IMG/VR virus record: IMGVR_UViG_3300029787_000218
Coordinates: 1-30,961 of that record
Origin: a virus
Direction: 5' to 3' (one strand)
DNA: 30,961 nt
Part shown: one piece after another, positions 1-5,669 of the stretch
Numbering within the stretch: the stretch's first letter is position 1
How the letters are laid out: every line of letters begins with the position of its first letter
The notes under the pieces: generated by a model
What the model was told of the DNA's origin: nothing
The model's input: the letters and a program-made list of their open reading frames with translations, nothing else
The model's database searches: none
Position numbers and translations under genes: made by a program

Positions 1-210
1 CATGTCCCGGAACTGACCCGCCACTTTCTTGCGGCCAGCGAACTTGTCAACATCAAGTCCAAGGCCCTTAGCTACGACTGCGAGATTTGCAATCGCCATA
101 ACCTTGTTTACCTCTGGGTTAAGCTCATCCCGGAGCCCGGAGATTTGAGCTTCCTTAGCGGAAACGATGGCGATATCGTCGGCGGCGGCTTGCATGAATA
201 CGTTGGTCAT
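1..210 (-). CDS. Hypothetical protein, C-terminus cut by window edge
   Basis: This is a leftward gene of which the first 70 codons are visible; it continues past base 1. The start is ATG at 210-208, preceded by a good ribosome site (GAGGT at about 222-218). The visible protein begins MTNVFMQAAADDIAIVSAKE and continues with a mixed helical-looking sequence rich in Ala, Val and Asp, ending in a basic stretch (GRKK) near residues 60-63. I see no signal peptide, membrane segment or catalytic motif and do not recognise the family. It is the only leftward gene at this end and is transcribed away from the small terminase. Its leader (211 to about 565) is long and strongly structured, which suggests post-transcriptional control. 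The function is unknown; that it is a gene is supported by start context and open frame. Confidence 0.6.
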   Translation of the reverse strand, partial: MTNVFMQAAADDIAIVSAKEAQISGLRDELNPEVNKVMAIANLAVVAKGLGLDVDKFAGRKKVAGQFRDM

Positions 211-231
211 TTTGTTACCTCATGTTGGTTT

Positions 232-302
232 GTGTTTCGACCCTGCTAGGTCCAAGGCCGCACCATGCGGCTCATCAGCGCCCCAGCTTCAGGGGCGGAC
301 AC
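232..302 (-). ncRNA. Hammerhead-ribozyme-like core (type III order), stem II irregular
   Basis: Read on the minus strand, the elements of a hammerhead occur in the order of an open-stem-III ribozyme. GUC (300-298) is followed directly by a perfect 6-bp hairpin with arms CGCCCC (297-292) and GGGGCG (284-279). Then come CTGATGA (278-272), a G271...C239 closing pair and GAAA (238-235). The bases after it, CAC (234-232), pair with GUG (302-300), so stem III has 3 bp plus the A-U core pair. The problem is stem II: 271-239 does not form one helix but two small hairpins (257-262/266-271 and 239-242/249-252). It may be a diverged or inactive hammerhead, or chance within a structured RNA. Confidence 0.35.
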
Positions 303-345
303 TTTGTTGCTAGGTGCGGTTTAGCCCGAAGGCCGCAAGCTCATC
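244..345 (-). repeat. Duplicated RNA module within the leader
   Basis: On the minus strand the words GATGAGC, TGCGGCCTT and CCTAGCA occur in that order twice: at 276-270, 262-254 and 250-244, and again at 345-339, 337-329 and 314-308. The spacing inside the two copies differs, with insertions in different places, so this is a diverged duplication rather than a recent copy. Each copy can form a hairpin through its TGCGG word. A duplicated structured module is what tandem aptamers or duplicated regulatory hairpins look like, but no ligand or class is recognised. Confidence 0.5.
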
Positions 346-374
346 CTAGGTGAGAGGCAAGAGCCCGAAGGTTG

Positions 375-542
375 TCATGCCCGGCTGTGGATGTTGCCGC
401 TCTTGCCCTTCCCTGAAACCCCCACCTTGCTGTGGGTATCCTGTGGCCTTTGCCTCAGGGTGGCTGAGAGCGGGACTGGTCCCGCCTCGTTTGGTGCGCT
501 TTGTTTGAGCCTAGCGTGGGCTGGTCTGTTGCGGTGCAACAT
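375..542 (-). CDS. Possible 55-aa upstream ORF in the leader
   Basis: A minus-strand ORF starts at ATG 542-540 and ends at TGA 377-375. Its start context GGTAACAAAATG (551-540) is identical over 12 bases to that of the gene starting at 210 (219-208). The protein (starts MLHRNRPAHA) is Arg-, Pro- and Gly-rich with no recognisable domain, and it overlaps most of the hairpins of the leader, so base composition may be set by RNA structure rather than coding. It could be a leader peptide or a relic of a duplicated start region. Low confidence as a gene. Confidence 0.2.
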   Translation of the reverse strand: MLHRNRPAHARLKQSAPNEAGPVPLSATLRQRPQDTHSKVGVSGKGKSGNIHSRA

Positions 543-571
543 TTTGTTACCGAACTCGTTGGCCGGTGACC

Positions 572-603
572 ATTATATGCTCACAACCGTGACACATAGT
601 CAA
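572..603 (-). promoter_or_regulatory. Candidate leftward promoter with dyad in the spacer
   Basis: Reading leftward, a perfect TATAAT lies at 577-572 and TTGACT at 603-598. The 20-base spacer is longer than the usual 16-18, so the -35 match may be fortuitous. A small dyad, TCAC-AACC-GTGA (581-592), lies between the two boxes, where an operator could sit. A start near 565 would give the structured leader and then the gene starting at 210. Confidence 0.35.
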
Positions 604-638
604 CACAAAAAAGCACATAATAGTAAATTAATTACACA

Positions 639-667
639 TTGCATGAAACCCGCAGAAAACCTACGTT
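639..667 (+). promoter_or_regulatory. Weak candidate promoter for the small terminase
   Basis: TTGCAT (639-644), a 17-base spacer and TACGTT (662-667) give a weak sigma-70-like pair. The first copy of the dispersed palindrome (673-686) would lie over the predicted start site, as an operator often does. The -10 matches the consensus at only three of six positions, so this is tentative. Confidence 0.25.
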
Positions 668-672
668 TAACG

Positions 673-686
673 GGTTAATATTAACC
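673..686. repeat. Dispersed 14-bp palindrome, copy 1
   Basis: GGTTAATATTAACC is a perfect 14-bp palindrome, 19 bases before the small-terminase ATG. It is one of seven copies in the window that share the GGTTA...TAAC(C/T) arms and the same 14-bp length. Its place upstream of a gene fits an operator. Confidence 0.7.
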
Positions 687-705
687 TGTGGATGGGGCCG
701 CACTA

Positions 706-1212
706 ATGAGTGATGAAAAAAAAGATGGTGACCAATCACCAAAATTGACCGTTGTGGAGGGTGGAAAGGAATCGCCCGCAAGCAAACGCCGCAAGCTTAC
801 CGGAAAGCAAGAAGCATTCTTGGCTGGGTTGATCAGGGGCAAGACGCAATATGAAGCTTACTGCAATGCATACGATGCAAGCGGCATGAAACGCAGCGCT
901 ATCGATAATGAAGCATGGAGATTAGCAGGGCACCATGAGATAGCCCGGAGACTACAGGCCCATCATGCGAGTATTGAGCGGGCGGCGTCAGCCTCTGCGG
1001 GCTCGCGAAGGCGGCTGGTGTTGGAGCGGCTGGAGCATGAGGCTATGAACGCTGAGTCAGATGCGGCTAGGGTCCGGGCGCTGGAGTTGCTGGGCAAAAC
1101 ATATGACGTGGGGCTATTCATAGAAAGAATCGAGACGGACAATTCTGACCGATCACCTGATGAGCTACGGCAGGAACTGACTCGAAAGCTACAGGATTTG
1201 CTGACGGGTTAA
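706..1212 (+). CDS. Terminase small subunit
   Basis: This is the DNA-recognition subunit of the packaging motor. It binds the packaging site on phage DNA and recruits the large subunit. The 168-aa protein has a charged N-terminal tail, then a helix-turn-helix-like segment typical of small terminases: KLTGKQEAFLAGLIRGKTQ followed by EAYCNAYDASGMKRSA and EAWRLAGHHEIARRL (about residues 31-83). The C-terminal half is helical, with the stretch RALELLGKTYDVGLF near residues 125-139. I chose ATG at 706; an in-frame GTG at 688 would add six residues but lacks a ribosome site and directly abuts the palindrome at 673-686. The stop codon lies inside another palindrome copy (1206-1221). The large subunit does not follow directly but starts 2.5 kb downstream, beyond an accessory block. 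Confidence 0.8.
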   Translation: MSDEKKDGDQSPKLTVVEGGKESPASKRRKLTGKQEAFLAGLIRGKTQYEAYCNAYDASGMKRSAIDNEAWRLAGHHEIARRLQAHHASIERAASASAGSRRRLVLERLEHEAMNAESDAARVRALELLGKTYDVGLFIERIETDNSDRSPDELRQELTRKLQDLLTG

Positions 1213-1221
1213 AATTAACCC
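1206..1221. repeat. Dispersed palindrome, copy 2, over a stop codon
   Basis: GGGTTAA-AA-TTAACCC has 7-bp arms around a 2-base centre. The TAA stop of the small terminase (1210-1212) is part of the left arm. There is no T-run after it, so it is not a standard intrinsic terminator. The following stretch to 1384 has no gene. Confidence 0.7.
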
Positions 1222-1384
1222 CACAGAAAAACGCTTGCCTCAGTCGCTAGAAAAATCGATAGGGGGTAGACCTTTTAGCCACACTATCTGGACGGCTAGG
1301 CCCCACCTACCCCCACCCCACCGCTATGCTACGGCGCAGGCCTACACACACGCACACTAATCCACTCAAATAATCACAGATTTA
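1222..1384. other. Gene-free stretch between convergent genes
   Basis: It lies between the small terminase and the methyltransferase 3' ends. It is C-rich with short CACA and CCCAC runs near 1300-1360. No ORF, tRNA or terminator is seen in it; the active terminator is at 1399-1426 inside the methyltransferase. Confidence 0.5.
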
Positions 1385-1942
1385 TCATAGCAAGAGGGGG
1401 GTACCCTCTTTAGGTACCCTTTTTTTGCCATAGAACCTCGTAAATTCGGGTTCTTTTCTTTCGAAATGGTACCATGCACAGTTATCTTTACCCGTATGGG
1501 GTGAATCTTCGATCCATTTGCATCTACCTACACTGATAATAGTGTGACATCTGCTCATATAGGGTTCTGATTGGATAGTATGAGCCCAATCGCTATCGAA
1601 TAGTAGATATGTTGGGGCTAGATTTGATAGGTGTAGGATTAATGGGTGTAGTATTCTACGATCCCAAGGTGGATTTGTTATGAATGCCTGTGCATTACAG
1701 CTAGTAATATCAAAAACATTCATTTTATGAATGGGTTTAGGGCTATCTTGAGGACAGATATCGCTTAGATAAGCGTAATACTTACCAAACCTGCCTAAAT
1801 GTTCGGCCAAAGCACCATCACCCGCACAAGGTTCGACGTAATTCTTAATGTGGCGTATGTGAGGTATTAAAACTTCGACTGCACTTAGCGGGGTTCGATA
1901 AAAATCGCGTTCTTTTCGCTCAAAATCAGATCGTTTACCCAT
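1385..1942 (-). CDS. DNA methyltransferase (class I, SAM-dependent)
   Basis: The 185-aa protein carries the two hallmark motifs of amino-methyltransferases acting on DNA: the SAM-binding motif EPCAGDGALAEHL (about residues 37-49) and the catalytic NPPW (90-93). It also has an N-terminal FYRTPLSAVEVLIPHI segment typical of small phage enzymes and a likely SAM-contacting Asp at 61. It should transfer a methyl group from SAM to adenine N6 or cytosine N4 of DNA; the target cannot be read from the sequence. It is short, with no separate target-recognition domain. It is the only leftward gene in the accessory block, looks AT-richer than its neighbours, and has its own divergent control region. This suggests a mobile accessory gene, perhaps for protection against host restriction or for regulation. 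The start ATG (1942-1940) follows an A-run with no clear ribosome site. Confidence 0.75.
   Translation of the reverse strand: MGKRSDFERKERDFYRTPLSAVEVLIPHIRHIKNYVEPCAGDGALAEHLGRFGKYYAYLSDICPQDSPKPIHKMNVFDITSCNAQAFITNPPWDRRILHPLILHLSNLAPTYLLFDSDWAHTIQSEPYMSRCHTIISVGRCKWIEDSPHTGKDNCAWYHFERKEPEFTRFYGKKRVPKEGTPLLL
1399..1426 (+). terminator. Rho-independent terminator embedded in the convergent gene's 3' end
   Basis: The plus strand has GGGTACC (1399-1405), a 7-base loop, GGTACCC (1413-1419) and then seven T residues (1420-1426). This is a textbook intrinsic terminator for rightward transcripts leaving the small terminase. It lies wholly inside the last codons of the leftward methyltransferase, so the protein's C-terminal residues double as terminator sequence. 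Read leftward there is no T-run, so it should act in one direction. Confidence 0.8.
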
Positions 1943-1962
1943 TTTTTTTGTGTTGTTGAAAA

Positions 1963-2019
1963 AGAACTAGATAGTTCTAGCATATAGTTCTATACTAGTC
2001 TAGTACTAAATAGAACTAT
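1963..2019. promoter_or_regulatory. Operator-like array of inverted repeats in the divergent region
   Basis: The half-site AGAACTA, or its complement TAGTTCT, occurs four times in 57 bases. One pair forms AGAACTA-GA-TAGTTCT (1963-1978). The other is a perfect 10-bp inverted repeat, ATAGTTCTAT (1984-1993) and ATAGAACTAT (2010-2019), with 16 bases between. The array sits between the leftward methyltransferase and the rightward DUF1937-hydroxylase-lipoprotein operon. This layout is that of a shared operator for a dimeric repressor. No matching regulator gene is visible in the window. Confidence 0.6.
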
Positions 2020-2065
2020 TCTAGCTAGATTTATTTTTTTTAGTTAGTACTATATAGGGGGGCCT

Positions 2066-2548
2066 ATGATAAAAAATTTGGATATTCCTTTCCCGGAGTT
2101 TGGGCTTCCTGCCTCTCTGGAGGGTGGCGCTCATAGTGATTTCTTCATGTTTGCTGCCGAATGTAAGAATAAAGCCGTCTATCTTGCCTCTCCCTACTCA
2201 TCACAACCCACTTATCAGCCCGATTCTGGCGTTTCTAGCGCTGTTATGGAGGAAAGGGGTAGGGTGACCGCCAAAATAACCGAATGGCTGCTTAGAAAGG
2301 GAATTTGGGCCTTCTCGCCTATTGTTTATGGTGAAGCGATTAAGGGTAGGGACCATAAGATGGGGGCGCATGATAAGGGCTTCTGGATGAGAGTGGATTT
2401 CCACCTCTTTAAAGGCTTTGATGTGTTGGCAGTTCTTGCCCTGCCGGGGTGGCGTAAAAGTCCGGGCGTGGACGACGAGGTAGGCTGGGCGTTAACCATG
2501 AACAAGCCAGTGTTTATCCTTAAACCCGACGACGAGTGGTATCGATGA
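2066..2548 (+). CDS. DUF1937 protein, nucleoside 2-deoxyribosyltransferase-like
   Basis: The 160-aa protein matches the pattern of the DUF1937 branch of the nucleoside 2-deoxyribosyltransferase superfamily. It has a strand with VYLASPYSS (about residues 38-46), a helix with the RVTAKITEWLL stretch (66-76), then WAFSPIVYGEAI, a Trp-Asp-containing segment ending in FDVLAVLALPGW, and the SPGVDDEVGWAL signature near the C-terminus. Relatives act on nucleosides or nucleotides, so a role in nucleotide metabolism or in processing a modified base is possible; this is inference from family. It opens a three-gene rightward operon. The start ATG follows a G-run only three bases upstream, which is unusually close spacing. 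It overlaps the next gene by ATGA, implying translational coupling. Confidence 0.65.
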   Translation: MIKNLDIPFPEFGLPASLEGGAHSDFFMFAAECKNKAVYLASPYSSQPTYQPDSGVSSAVMEERGRVTAKITEWLLRKGIWAFSPIVYGEAIKGRDHKMGAHDKGFWMRVDFHLFKGFDVLAVLALPGWRKSPGVDDEVGWALTMNKPVFILKPDDEWYR

Positions 2549-3246
2549 ATGCCTTTGAGTTCGCTCAAGCGGTAAAAGCGCCATTTCGTAAGGCTTGCTT
2601 GTGCGGTGATCATAAGTTCTACGATAAGTTTTGGTTTCCTATTTCTTCTGAACTGGAAGATGCCTATCCTGAGATACTCAAAGAAACAAAGCGCATGATG
2701 ACCCGGTATGTGGGGTTTGCGCCTTTTCAAGACATATCGCCAGATCAGATTTACATCAGCAATGACGACAAATGGCGTATGTTTTTCCTGAAAGGGGCAG
2801 GGTGGACGTTCCGCAAGAACGCCAAGCAGTTCCCCATTCTCATGAGTATACTGAAAAAGTATCCACAGATCGTATCAGCGTATCTGTCGGTTCTGGGGCC
2901 AGAGAAAGCGCTTAACCCCCATGAGGGGCCGTGGGCTGGGGTGCTTCGGATGCACATGGGCCTGATTATCCCTGACGAGGACAAATGCTTCATCGACGTG
3001 GAGGGGGATAGGTACCACTGGAAGAACGGGGAAGTGATGGTCTTCGATGACACATATAATCATTATGCGGTCAATGGTACTGACAAGCTGAGAGTGATAT
3101 TATTCTTGGACTACATGAGGCCGATGAAGTTTCCCTATAATGCGTTTAACTGGACAATCATGAAGTTAAGCTGGGCTTTCCCGTATATATGGAAACCTCT
3201 ATACAGGCATTGGAAATGGTCGAGGAAGTTCTATGAGAAAGCTTAA
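2545..3246 (+). CDS. Aspartyl/asparaginyl beta-hydroxylase family dioxygenase
   Basis: The 233-aa protein looks like an Fe(II)/2-oxoglutarate dioxygenase of the AspH family, which hydroxylates Asp or Asn side chains of proteins, or small substrates. Visible signature parts are NPHEGP (124-129), RMHMGLIIP (135-143) with a likely iron ligand His137, WKNGEVMVFDDTYNHYAVN (159-177) with a likely second ligand His173, and RVILFLD (183-189), whose Arg would hold 2-oxoglutarate. AspH enzymes are unusual in using two His without an acidic ligand, which agrees with what is seen. The C-terminal part is rich in Trp, Tyr and Lys and may be membrane- or lipid-associated. The start ATG at 2545 overlaps the preceding stop (ATGA). 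The substrate is unknown; it could modify a host or virion protein. Confidence 0.75.
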   Translation: MNAFEFAQAVKAPFRKACLCGDHKFYDKFWFPISSELEDAYPEILKETKRMMTRYVGFAPFQDISPDQIYISNDDKWRMFFLKGAGWTFRKNAKQFPILMSILKKYPQIVSAYLSVLGPEKALNPHEGPWAGVLRMHMGLIIPDEDKCFIDVEGDRYHWKNGEVMVFDDTYNHYAVNGTDKLRVILFLDYMRPMKFPYNAFNWTIMKLSWAFPYIWKPLYRHWKWSRKFYEKA

Positions 3247-3562
3247 AACGGTAGGAATGATCGTGATTGCTGCAATCCTATTGATTGCCTGTTCCTCGTG
3301 TGTCTCTGAAGTTCAGTCTTCAGGCGCACAAACAATCCCGCCGTGTCAAGAACGAGACATTATGTCAAAATTTTTGATGGAGAAGTTTGGGGAGAAACCT
3401 TTGATAAGAGGGACCGCGAAAGACGGTGCTGATTTCGTAATATATGTGGGGAATGGGACGTGGACGATGACACGGGCTGTGAATAAAAGGGAGTGTTTCT
3501 TTCTAATTGGTCATGGCAATCTAGAGATTGTGGGGCCTGAAGTGGAGAAGGCAGAAAACTAA
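3233..3562 (+). CDS. Small predicted lipoprotein
   Basis: The 109-aa protein starts with MRKLK and a hydrophobic stretch ending in the lipobox LIAC (17-20), so it is probably lipidated at Cys20 and placed in the outer membrane (Ser, not Asp, follows). The mature part is small, with IPPCQERDIMSKFLMEKFGE and a predicted beta segment FVIYVGNGTWTM. It has two further Cys residues. It overlaps the hydroxylase by 14 bases, has its own ribosome site AGGAAG (3223-3228), and ends the accessory operon. Phage lipoproteins of this size include spanins and superinfection-exclusion factors, but neither can be assigned. It might be the protein acted on by, or acting with, the hydroxylase. Confidence 0.6.
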   Translation: MRKLKTVGMIVIAAILLIACSSCVSEVQSSGAQTIPPCQERDIMSKFLMEKFGEKPLIRGTAKDGADFVIYVGNGTWTMTRAVNKRECFFLIGHGNLEIVGPEVEKAEN

Positions 3563-3575
3563 AAATTACAGACAT

Positions 3576-3603
3576 TTGATATTTCAGGGATTTTATGTAT
3601 TAT
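3576..3603 (+). promoter_or_regulatory. Candidate sigma-70-type promoter for the terminase-head operon
   Basis: TTGATA (3576-3581), a 16-base spacer and TATTAT (3598-3603) each match the consensus boxes at five of six positions. They lie in the gene-free stretch before the large terminase. A start near 3610 would give a leader of about 130 bases that contains the strong hairpin at 3700-3725. Confidence 0.5.
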
Positions 3604-3699
3604 TTAACTGCTTAATGCATTTGTTTTGTCCCCCCTTAGCAAATGTTGCAGGCGCGGTTCCGAGAACACCGTTACTCGTGCATTTTCCATACGCACTTC

Positions 3700-3725
3700 G
3701 GAAAGGGCGCGAGAGCGCCCTTTCC
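3700..3725 (+). terminator. Strong GC-rich hairpin (attenuator or terminator) before the large terminase
   Basis: A perfect 11-bp stem, GGAAAGGGCGC (3700-3710) and GCGCCCTTTCC (3715-3725), closes a GAGA tetraloop. The core GGGCGC/GCGCCC followed by TTTCCTT fits an intrinsic terminator, since the extra A-T pairs come from the T-tract. It ends 16 bases before the large-terminase ATG. It can terminate the accessory operon. If the promoter at 3576 is real, it would act as an attenuator of the late operon. Confidence 0.65.
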
Positions 3726-3741
3726 TTAAAGAGATTAAGGC

Positions 3742-5244
3742 ATGGATGCTGAACTTCAGAGCTACCTAGATCAAGTCGGCTCCCTTCCCTTCGAAGAGCA
3801 AGAAGAGATACTCAAGCTCCTTCAAGACCTTGAGATATCCACAAAGCGCGAAAACTCCCAAAAAGCTTTTCTGCCATTTGTCAAAGAAATGTGGCCTGCG
3901 TTTATCAATGGGAGCCATCATAAAATTATGGCTGACGCATTTCAGCGCGTGTGTAATGGGGAGCTTAAAAGACTAATCATCAATATGCCGCCAAGGCATA
4001 CGAAAAGTGAGTTTGCCAGCTACCTTTTGCCAGCTTGGTTTTTGGGCAGATACCCAGAGAAGAAGGTCATCCAGACCGCCCATACAGCGGAATTGGCTGT
4101 AGGTTTTGGACGTAAGGTCAGGAACCTTGTTGGTGATGATGACTTTAAAAAGGTATTTAAGGGCGTGTCCCTCCAAGCCGATTCAAAAGCAGCAGGACGT
4201 TGGAACACCAACAAAGGTGGGGAATATTTTGCTATTGGTGTAGGCGGTGCGGTGACGGGTAAAGGCGCGGACCTGTTAATCATCGATGATCCGCACAGTG
4301 AACAGGAAGCACGATCCCCAGACGGCTCCGTATTTGATCCCGTGTATGAGTGGTACACATCAGGCCCACGTCAGCGTTTACAGCCGGGAGGAGCCATTGT
4401 CATCGTGATGACGAGATGGCACCAACGGGATTTGACAGGTCAAATATTAAAAGCGTCCCAGAACCGTGACGGTTCAGACGCATGGGAGATCATACAGCTT
4501 CCCGCTATATTGCCTTCGGGTAATTCTCTTTGGCCTGAGTTCTGGAAGCTGGACGAATTGGAAAAGCTCAAGGCAGAACTGCCAGCATCAAAGTGGAGCG
4601 CCCAGTATCAGCAAGACCCAACATCTGAAGAAACAGCGATCATCAAACGTGAGTGGTGGCGTCCTTGGGAGAAAAAGAACCCCCCAGAATGCGAGTTTAT
4701 CATTCAGTCGTGGGATACAGCTTTCCTCAAAACAGAGAGATCAGACTATTCTGCTTGTACGACATGGGGTGTGTTTTACACAGAAAACGATGACGGCACG
4801 TCAGGTGCGAATATTATACTGTTGGACGCATTCAAGGACCGGATGGAGTTTCCAGAACTCAAGATGGTCGCTATGAAAGCTTACAATGAATGGGAGCCTG
4901 ATGCGTGTATCGTTGAGGCAAAGGCCGCTGGTACGCCGTTGATATTTGAATTGCGGCAAATGGGGCTTGCAATAGGAGAGTTCACACCGTCTCGCGGAAA
5001 TGATAAGATTGCGCGGGTAAACGCGGTAAGTGACCTATTTGCGTCAGGTGTGGTGTGGGCTCCTCAGAAGCATTGGGCAGAAGAGGTCATTGAGGAGTTT
5101 GCTGCATTCCCTGTAGGCGAACATGATGATTTGGTCGATAGCAGTACACAGGCTTTGTTGAGGTTCAGGCAGGGCGGCTTCATCCGCATCGAATCAGATG
5201 AAGATGATGAATTTGTGCCATTGCAGAGAGCGGAGTACTACTGA
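3742..5244 (+). CDS. Terminase large subunit
   Basis: This is the ATPase-nuclease of the packaging motor; it docks on the portal, pumps DNA into the prohead and cuts the concatemer. The 500-aa protein has all expected elements. There is a Walker-A-like MPPRHTKSE (82-90), a Walker B LLIIDDPHSEQE (178-189, with the catalytic acidic residue following the paired Asp), and the coupling motif VMTRWHQRDL (222-231). The RNase-H-like nuclease shows acidic residues in SWDTA (Asp325), VEAKAAGTPLIFELR (Glu392) and HDDLVDS (462-463). The length is usual for the family. The stop overlaps the next start (TGATG), so it is translationally coupled to the nuclease gene. It is separated from the small subunit by the accessory block. 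Confidence 0.93.
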   Translation: MDAELQSYLDQVGSLPFEEQEEILKLLQDLEISTKRENSQKAFLPFVKEMWPAFINGSHHKIMADAFQRVCNGELKRLIINMPPRHTKSEFASYLLPAWFLGRYPEKKVIQTAHTAELAVGFGRKVRNLVGDDDFKKVFKGVSLQADSKAAGRWNTNKGGEYFAIGVGGAVTGKGADLLIIDDPHSEQEARSPDGSVFDPVYEWYTSGPRQRLQPGGAIVIVMTRWHQRDLTGQILKASQNRDGSDAWEIIQLPAILPSGNSLWPEFWKLDELEKLKAELPASKWSAQYQQDPTSEETAIIKREWWRPWEKKNPPECEFIIQSWDTAFLKTERSDYSACTTWGVFYTENDDGTSGANIILLDAFKDRMEFPELKMVAMKAYNEWEPDACIVEAKAAGTPLIFELRQMGLAIGEFTPSRGNDKIARVNAVSDLFASGVVWAPQKHWAEEVIEEFAAFPVGEHDDLVDSSTQALLRFRQGGFIRIESDEDDEFVPLQRAEYY

Positions 5245-5669
5245 TGTTTGAGTATCAGTGCAGGGTGGTGAAGGTCATTGACGGCGACACCGTTGACGTA
5301 GATATCGATCTGGGCTTTGGCGTTTGGCTTCATAAACAACGGGTGCGGCTTTATGGGGTAGATACACCCGAAAGCAGAACCCGTGATAAGGTTGAGAAAG
5401 AATATGGTAACATAGCGAAACAATACGTTATTGATTATCTTCCGCTTGGCTCGTTGCAAGTTCTTAAAACACAGATAGACAAGCAGCGCGGGAAGTTTGG
5501 GCGCATACTTGGAGAGTTTTTAATTAACGATACGACCATCAATCAAATGCTCATAGACAATCATTTAGCGGTCAAATATCAGGGCCAGTCAAAAGATGAT
5601 ATCGAAATGGAGCATATTGCCAATAGAGCTAGGGTTATCGTAGATGACTATGAAAATAGCTCTGTGTAA
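5244..5669 (+). CDS. Staphylococcal-nuclease-like (thermonuclease) protein
   Basis: The 141-aa protein is a single SNase (OB-fold) domain. It shows VVKVIDGDTVDVDIDLG (8-24), RVRLYGVDTPESR (33-45) and GKFGRILGEFL (83-93). Residues equivalent to the catalytic set of staphylococcal nuclease are present: acidic residues near 20, Arg35, Asp40, Thr41, Glu43 and Arg87. It should therefore be an active Ca-dependent nuclease cutting single- or double-stranded nucleic acid. There is no signal peptide, so it acts in the host cytoplasm or travels with the virion. Its position between large terminase and portal, coupled to the terminase by a one-base overlap, suggests late expression. Roles in host DNA breakdown, end trimming during packaging or removal of competing DNA are all possible; the sequence does not decide. 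Confidence 0.8.
   Translation: MFEYQCRVVKVIDGDTVDVDIDLGFGVWLHKQRVRLYGVDTPESRTRDKVEKEYGNIAKQYVIDYLPLGSLQVLKTQIDKQRGKFGRILGEFLINDTTINQMLIDNHLAVKYQGQSKDDIEMEHIANRARVIVDDYENSSV

Larger units (their letters stand above)
211..565 (-). ncRNA. Structured leader RNA candidate upstream of the leftward gene
   Basis: About 350 bases without a convincing protein gene, visibly richer in G+C than either flank and dense in inverted repeats. Perfect arms occur at 356-364/399-407 (9 bp), 421-425/432-436, 454-458/464-468, 470-475/480-485 (6 bp), 528-532/536-540, 279-284/292-297 (6 bp), 257-262/266-271 and 315-319/333-337. A module is duplicated (244-276 and 308-345). The minus strand is favoured because a TATAAT box lies at 577-572 reading leftward and the region ends at the ribosome site of the leftward gene. 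I cannot assign it to a known riboswitch class. It could instead be a free-standing RNA or a plus-strand RNA, since hairpins alone do not fix the strand. Confidence 0.45.

Noticed and set aside
391-678. A 95-codon rightward ORF in the left intergenic region
   Set aside because: No ribosome site, Cys/Leu-rich composition without domain signal, and it lies across the hairpin-dense region; best explained as chance in GC-rich structured sequence.
2041-2060. T7-like phage promoter resemblance (TAGTACTATATAGGGG)
   Set aside because: The G-run is directly before the ATG and is more simply the ribosome site; no second copy of the motif was found before other genes.
3528-3752. A 74-codon ORF between lipoprotein and large terminase
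   Set aside because: It overlaps both neighbours, has no ribosome site, and covers the candidate promoter and the perfect hairpin; no protein pattern.
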